DNA from: Stramenopiles sp. TOSAG23-2
Taxonomy: Eukaryota > Sar
DNA length: 11,133 nucleotides
NCBI GenBank assembly: GCA_900128395.1
Contig: LT649886.1
Location: 1-11,133 of the forward strand
Reading direction: 5' to 3'
In this document: piece after piece, positions 7,600 through 11,133 of the stretch
Position numbering within the stretch: the stretch's first letter is position 1
Layout of the letters: every line of letters begins with the position of its first letter
Translations under genes and position numbers: made by a program
Notes under the pieces: model-generated
Database searches by the model: none
Told to the model about the DNA's origin: nothing
What the model saw: the letters and a program-made list of their open reading frames with translations, nothing else

Positions 7600-7683
7600 G
7601 ATTGCTAAAGTGTCTTAGAGCATTTGCTCGTCTATTAGCAGGTGATTACCACAAGACGAGCAAAGTGTCTATGTTTGGCAATC
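7600..7683. repeat. Foldback repeat, copy 2 (shortened)
   Basis: TTTGCTCGTCT (7623-7633) pairs perfectly with AGACGAGCAAA (7654-7664). The outer flanks GATTGC (7600-7605) and GCAATC (7678-7683) pair as well. The interior ATTAGCAGGTGATTACCACA matches the right half of copies 1 and 3, so this looks like a deletion derivative. Relative to copy 1, one base pair of the stem is changed on both arms (G:C to T:A), keeping it paired. Confidence 0.7.
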
Positions 7684-7710
7684 AAAAATGTATTCGAGTA
7701 TATGGAAAGC

Positions 7711-7827
7711 ATTTTAAGATAAAAATAAATGATGGTTAAAATCTAAGTTATAATAATTTTACTTCCCGTGCTAAGTAATATGCTCAATACTCAATCGCAA
7801 GAATAATATTCTAAGATAAAAATAAAT
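7711..7827. repeat. Right arm of the long inverted repeat, bracketed by 20-bp direct repeats
   Basis: Positions 7731-7808 are the reverse complement of 1-80 with few differences. The segment is bracketed by ATTTTAAGATAAAAATAAAT (7711-7730) and ATTCTAAGATAAAAATAAAT (7808-7827), which differ at one base. The direct repeats could be a target duplication of a small insertion, or part of a tandem repeat. Confidence 0.7.
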
Positions 7828-7936
7828 AAAATATTTATTGAAGTGCATCATTAATAAAATTGCTGATCCAAATCAGCGACATGGTGGTGGACAACCGGTG
7901 ACAAACATGACATTGGAAATTTTACATGAGGATTAA
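7826..7936 (+). pseudogene. Coding-like fragment without start codon
   Basis: A 36-codon frame ending in TAA has an unusually protein-like C-terminal part (IADPNQRHGGGQPVTNMTLE) amid AT-rich DNA. There is no upstream ATG in frame; the only Met is internal. It may be a relic or an exon of a dispersed gene. I recognise no family. Confidence 0.2.
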
Positions 7937-8244
7937 AGTGAATTTTAAAATAGCAGTGTGATAGATATAAATATTTCCTTGAAACAAATTATTAAAAAGA
8001 TGTTAGTGATTTTTTATAAAATAACAGCTGTCCGGACCCACCATATCATAATATAAAAGTTCTTTTACTCATATATTTTATAATTTTATTCATATGATAT
8101 AAATGATGTATATGATATATTTTATTCATATGATATATATAACATATTACATACGCATAAAACATAAGCAAAAGATTTGATATTTGAATTATTAGTACTC
8201 GTAAATTATATAATAATAATACGATATATGAATGAAATTTTCGA
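7937..8244. other. AT-rich intergenic region with a 19-bp direct repeat
   Basis: No gene is seen. The 19-bp sequence ATTTTATTCATATGATATA occurs exactly at 8083-8101 and 8119-8137. On the reverse strand each copy carries AATAAA (8085-8090 and 8121-8126), about 120 and 155 nt past the stop of the secreted-protein gene, so these are candidate poly(A) signals for it. Confidence 0.5.
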
Positions 8245-9483
8245 TTATTGCGCAGTTAATGCAACCATTGTTGATAGAACCAAAATGGCAATATTCGAAG
8301 ACGAAGTTAATATGCCACTGCTTGTGTCTAATTCATCATCTGTGGTAGTATTACCAGTTGCACTAGTAGTTGCTGCCAAAGTTGTCGTTGCTGCCAAAGT
8401 TGTCGTTACTGCCGAAGTTGTCGTTGGACTTGCTGTTGTTGTTGGGGCTACATAGCATATTCCTTTTCCATCCGTACAGCAATTTGACTCCAAAACTGAC
8501 ATCACTTGTTTTTGACCTGTAGTTAGACCTGCACAAGTTATACTAGTCCAATTGACGCTTGTTAAATCAGGATTAGTGCTAACTTGTACATCGCAGGCAG
8601 CAGCGCCATTCGGAGATGTAAATATTGCCGCACCATTGTAATTACTTGGATTAAGACATGTCTTGGAATAATCAAAGCACAGATCTCTTCCATCCGTACA
8701 GCAATTTGACTTAAAATAAGTTGAAATCGCGTTTTTTTCAGCTATAGTTAGACCTGCACAAGTTATACTGTTCCAACTGACATTCGCTAATTGAGGCGAA
8801 TTACTAGCGTGTACATCACAGGAAGCAGTGCCACCCGGAGATGTAAATATTGCTGAACCGTTGTAACTACTTGGATTAATACACATCTTGGAATAATCTA
8901 CCCCATGGCACAAATCTTTTCCATCCATGCAACAACCTGCACCAATATTTCTGTTTGAAAGGTCTTGCTTTTGCGAATAACTAAGGTCTGCGCAGGTTAA
9001 TGTTGCAAAATTTAGTCCAGAAAACATATGTGGAATCGCGCCCAGGCAAGCCACATTATTCGACGAACCCACAAGAATACTAGAACCATTAAATTGAGAT
9101 GGATCTTTACAAATTCGAGAAGCATTTTCGTAGCAGATACTTTTCCCATTGCAGCAGCCAGTTTGAAATGGTTCTTCAAGCAATTTAAATCTTTGGTCTT
9201 GTGTAAAACTATTGGAAGAACATGAGGTAACGCCTGTCCAATTTTTATAACTTGGTGATGTAGTATTTTCATAATCACTAAACACTTTCACAACACCATC
9301 AATACTTACTCCAGATAAATATTGGTCACACGTAACAGTATTTCCATATATATTTATGGTTGCAGACCCTGAATAATCACTTGGATTTAAGCAACTTTTT
9401 GATCTGTCTTGAGCAACGGAAGTTGACATTGTTAAAGTGATAACAACCAGTGCTAATATTGTTGTAGTTCGTAAAAAATACAT
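8245..9483 (-). CDS. Secreted, GPI-anchor-like surface protein with four six-Cys modules
   Basis: A 412-aa protein predicted to enter the secretory pathway and sit on the cell surface. An N-terminal signal peptide (about 1-24, ending SVA before Gln25) is followed by four repeats of about 65-85 residues, each with six Cys spaced C..C..C..CC..C: C31/52/88/110/111/117, C125/146/164/184/185/192, C201/222/242/261/262/269 and C277/297/317/335/336/343. Modules share CxNPSxYNG near the start and CCTDGK before the last Cys, and three disulfides per module are likely. Modules 3 and 4 are very similar, suggesting recent duplication. A Thr/Ser/Pro/Ala-rich stalk (346-380) is probably O-glycosylated. The tail has small residues (SSG, 388-390) then a hydrophobic end (397-412), typical of a GPI-anchor signal. 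Several NxS/T sites are present. I cannot name the domain or its ligand. ATG at 9483 fits the signal peptide. Confidence 0.9.
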   Translation of the reverse strand: MYFLRTTTILALVVITLTMSTSVAQDRSKSCLNPSDYSGSATINIYGNTVTCDQYLSGVSIDGVVKVFSDYENTTSPSYKNWTGVTSCSSNSFTQDQRFKLLEEPFQTGCCNGKSICYENASRICKDPSQFNGSSILVGSSNNVACLGAIPHMFSGLNFATLTCADLSYSQKQDLSNRNIGAGCCMDGKDLCHGVDYSKMCINPSSYNGSAIFTSPGGTASCDVHASNSPQLANVSWNSITCAGLTIAEKNAISTYFKSNCCTDGRDLCFDYSKTCLNPSNYNGAAIFTSPNGAAACDVQVSTNPDLTSVNWTSITCAGLTTGQKQVMSVLESNCCTDGKGICYVAPTTTASPTTTSAVTTTLAATTTLAATTSATGNTTTDDELDTSSGILTSSSNIAILVLSTMVALTAQ

Positions 9484-9760
9484 GTTTTATAAATAGGTTA
9501 ACAATTCGAAAAGGAAAAAATATATAGAATATTTGTTTTTGTTTTTTGTTGTGATATTAGAATGCAATTGGTAAAACCGGAATGGTTTAATACTTAATTA
9601 TTTTTATTTGGCACTTTACATTTGATGATAAAAGGTAAAATCCGCTCAAAAATGGATGGACATTCAACGGGATTTTGAGATTAGTGGTATACCAATGCTA
9701 TTTTTAGGAGGGTGCCAGAGAATAATAATTAACAGATAGGATCATTTTATTGGATGTGTT
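9484..9760. promoter_or_regulatory. 5' flank of the secreted-protein gene
   Basis: AT-rich DNA without a gene. On the reverse strand a TATATAT element lies about 35 nt before the ATG and a TTTATAAAAC directly before it. The remainder up to the foldback element at 9761 shows nothing recognisable. Confidence 0.35.
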
Positions 9761-9845
9761 AGAGTGGTTGCTCGTCTAATGATAGATGCCTACTAGAAAT
9801 CCTAATTTTTTTTTAGAAAATGTTAGCAGGGTGATACCACAAGAC
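9761..9845. repeat. Foldback repeat, copy 3 (right arm lost)
   Basis: Aligns without gaps to 7491-7575 at roughly nine differences in 85 bases, in the same orientation. The left arm carries the TTGCTCGTCT version seen in copy 2. The right arm stops after AAGAC and runs into A/T-rich sequence, so the foldback is broken. It lies about 50 nt from the end of the reverse-strand gene at 9898, on the border where composition becomes balanced. Confidence 0.75.
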
Positions 9846-9897
9846 ACAAAAATATATATTTTTTTACAGATAAAGTTACAGTAGGATTATGGTGCAA

Positions 9898-10413
9898 TTA
9901 TTCACTCTCTCTCTCTCTTTCTCTTGCTGCAAATGTTTCTCGATGGGCCCTTGCTTGCAATCCAGATTTTTTTTCTGACCACGATGATTGACCCGCGCAT
10001 GTAACATTGTCTGCATCACGCAGCTGTGCCAATTCCAATTGCCTGTTACGGATGCCAATTTCATGTACTAAATAGGACATACCAAAGCCGTTGTATGTAC
10101 GCAATATATCATTCAGAAATTGTAATTCGCGTTCTATCACATCCTGCTTCTTGCGCGCTTCACGTATTTTTGTATAATGGTAATACTGATGAAATATTTC
10201 AAACGCATTTACCCGATAATCTGATGCCAGCAGTGCTTCTTTATCGCTAACCAATTTTGTTGTAAGCGTTAGAAACCGTTCAAACGGCATGTCGGTCTTC
10301 AATACCAGAGCCATTACCTCATACAGGTTGAGTGTCTTGGATGTTAGCAGTTGTATCACACGTTGTTGTTTAAAGATATCTTTTTCCCCGAGAAATTGAA
10401 TCTTAGACGACAT
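9898..10413 (-). CDS. Hypothetical helical 171-aa protein, orphan, virus-like context
   Basis: Unrecognised protein with ATG at 10413 and TAA at 9898. It is rich in Leu, Glu, Lys, Arg and Gln and looks mostly helical, with a likely coiled coil around residues 80-105 (RKKQDVIERELQFLNDILR). No Cys cluster, signal peptide or transmembrane span. The last residues (RERERESE) come from a CT microsatellite, so the C-terminus may have been altered or the true end lost. Its start is preceded by CCTATAAAA at 20 nt. It follows the neighbouring reverse-strand gene by only 52 nt, with the same strand and composition, which suggests a compact gene cluster. Confidence 0.7.
   Translation of the reverse strand: MSSKIQFLGEKDIFKQQRVIQLLTSKTLNLYEVMALVLKTDMPFERFLTLTTKLVSDKEALLASDYRVNAFEIFHQYYHYTKIREARKKQDVIERELQFLNDILRTYNGFGMSYLVHEIGIRNRQLELAQLRDADNVTCAGQSSWSEKKSGLQARAHRETFAARERERESE
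9905..9925. repeat. CT microsatellite at the gene's 3' end
   Basis: A CT run encodes the Arg-Glu repeats at the C-terminus of the 171-aa protein. Its place at the junction with the foldback element suggests that slippage or insertion reshaped this gene end. Confidence 0.75.
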
Positions 10414-10433
10414 TTGATAAACATAACATTTCT

Positions 10434-10441
10434 TTTATAGG
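10434..10441 (-). promoter_or_regulatory. CCTATAAA promoter element before the 171-aa gene
   Basis: On the reverse strand CCTATAAA, continuing as AGA, lies 20 nt before the ATG at 10413, inside the 52-nt gap after the upstream gene. It matches the element at 6800-6807 in both sequence and distance to the start codon. Confidence 0.5.
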
Positions 10442-10465
10442 GTCAAACGGTTGTAAAAGTTTTTA

Positions 10466-11133
10466 TCACATGCGTATGGTAGGAATTTTTGGCTCAATGA
10501 AGTCTATTAACCGCTTGAATAGCTGCTTTAGCGCGAGAAAATTCTTCACCGCGTCCCGGATTTCCTTCTGGGTAACATGGAACCCCTTTTGTACCCTACC
10601 TAATTTGACAAACAGAAATTCAAGGCCTTCAAGTTTCAAGACTGGATTAATACCTTTTAGAATAGCCTCACGGTAGAGGCGTTCTATCCACTGCTTGGTG
10701 TTTTCTTTGGAGAAACCCCGGGATTTCAGCATAAACGATGGAAGAAACATGTCTTGCTCGGCTTCTTTATCTTCTTCGTTTTCATCGTCCGTTGTGACTT
10801 CGCGATATTCTTTCGGCTGTGCAAGCACTTCCAGCGGCTGCTGGGTATCCAACGTTATTTGCCGCCGCTCATGCCATTGCTGTTCAAGCTGTTTGTAATC
10901 CGGACCAATGGCATAACCTCGGTGAAGCTCTAGATTCCCTGGGGTATTCTCCTTGGGAATTAAAGTTGGTTTTAATCTGCGTTTTTCATTTGGCTGGGCA
11001 GAGGGCACCCGTAAATGCTGCGGTGTCTCGTTCAACCTAGCGCCCTCTTCCACCTCCTGAACCTGTCTCACAAATGCCGGGGTGTTCTTCACGTCTCGTT
11101 TCTTATACTGCCGCGGGGTGGGAGAAGGGTCCG
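10466..11133 (-). CDS. Hypothetical orphan protein, 5' end outside the window
   Basis: The frame is open from the window edge to a TGA at 10466-10468, so at least 221 codons are present. The codon at 11090-11092 is GTG (Val) and is not needed as a start; the frame continues upstream with a Pro/Arg/Lys-rich stretch. The N-terminal half is polar and probably disordered (Gln, Pro, Arg, Glu), including an acidic run TTDDENEEDKEAEQD. The C-terminal 90 residues look helical and basic/hydrophobic, ending PKIPTIRM. No family is recognised. Composition, strand and the 52-nt spacing link it to the 171-aa gene. Confidence 0.7.
   Translation of the reverse strand, partial: DPSPTPRQYKKRDVKNTPAFVRQVQEVEEGARLNETPQHLRVPSAQPNEKRRLKPTLIPKENTPGNLELHRGYAIGPDYKQLEQQWHERRQITLDTQQPLEVLAQPKEYREVTTDDENEEDKEAEQDMFLPSFMLKSRGFSKENTKQWIERLYREAILKGINPVLKLEGLEFLFVKLGRVQKGFHVTQKEIRDAVKNFLALKQLFKRLIDFIEPKIPTIRM

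Noticed and set aside
7491-7683. CRISPR-like array of two repeats
   Set aside because: Units are palindromic foldbacks of unequal length with no regular spacers, in a eukaryotic context.
10470-11040. Forward frames opposite the partial reverse gene
   Set aside because: Ser/Ala/Cys-rich antisense shadows of the reverse-strand coding sequence.

Overview
The window is eukaryotic nuclear DNA, most likely from a unicellular protist or alga. It carries an intronless chromatin-reader gene with RING, PHD, extended-PHD, AT-hook and RanBP2-type zinc fingers plus poly-Asn tracts. It also carries a secretory-pathway protein with repeated six-Cys modules and a GPI-type tail, in very AT-rich intergenic DNA. 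No Shine-Dalgarno operon structure, tRNA, rRNA or CRISPR array is seen. Stops are standard TAA, TGA and TAG. The exact lineage cannot be fixed from this sequence alone.

Layout. Positions 1-80 are one arm of an inverted repeat whose partner lies at about 7731-7808. A reverse-strand chromatin-reader gene fills 224-2602. At about 2860 the base composition changes abruptly from AT-rich to roughly balanced. This second segment, about 2860-7408, holds a promoter-like region with a TATA box and two E2F-like motifs, a very large forward ORF of up to 1112 codons that I cannot assign to a family, a 103-codon forward ORF just behind it, two hairpins, and a reverse ORF that lacks a start codon. From about 7409 to 9900 the DNA is AT-rich again. 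It contains microsatellite DNA, two foldback repeats, the right arm of the long inverted repeat, a reverse-strand gene for a four-module Cys-rich surface protein, and a third foldback copy. From about 9900 to the window end the composition is balanced again, with two tightly packed reverse-strand ORFs of unknown function; the outer one runs off the window.

Interpretation. The two balanced-composition segments share compact intron-free genes, orphan proteins and a CCTATAAA element 19-20 nt before the start codon. I infer that they belong to one compact mobile or virus-like element integrated in an AT-rich host genome. The AT-rich stretch between them, bordered by foldback repeats, may interrupt that element, or the two segments may be separate insertions. 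No hallmark gene (polymerase, integrase, packaging ATPase, recognisable capsid protein) is visible here, so the viral reading is inference. The two AT-rich genes look like ordinary host genes: a nuclear histone-mark reader and a cell-surface protein.
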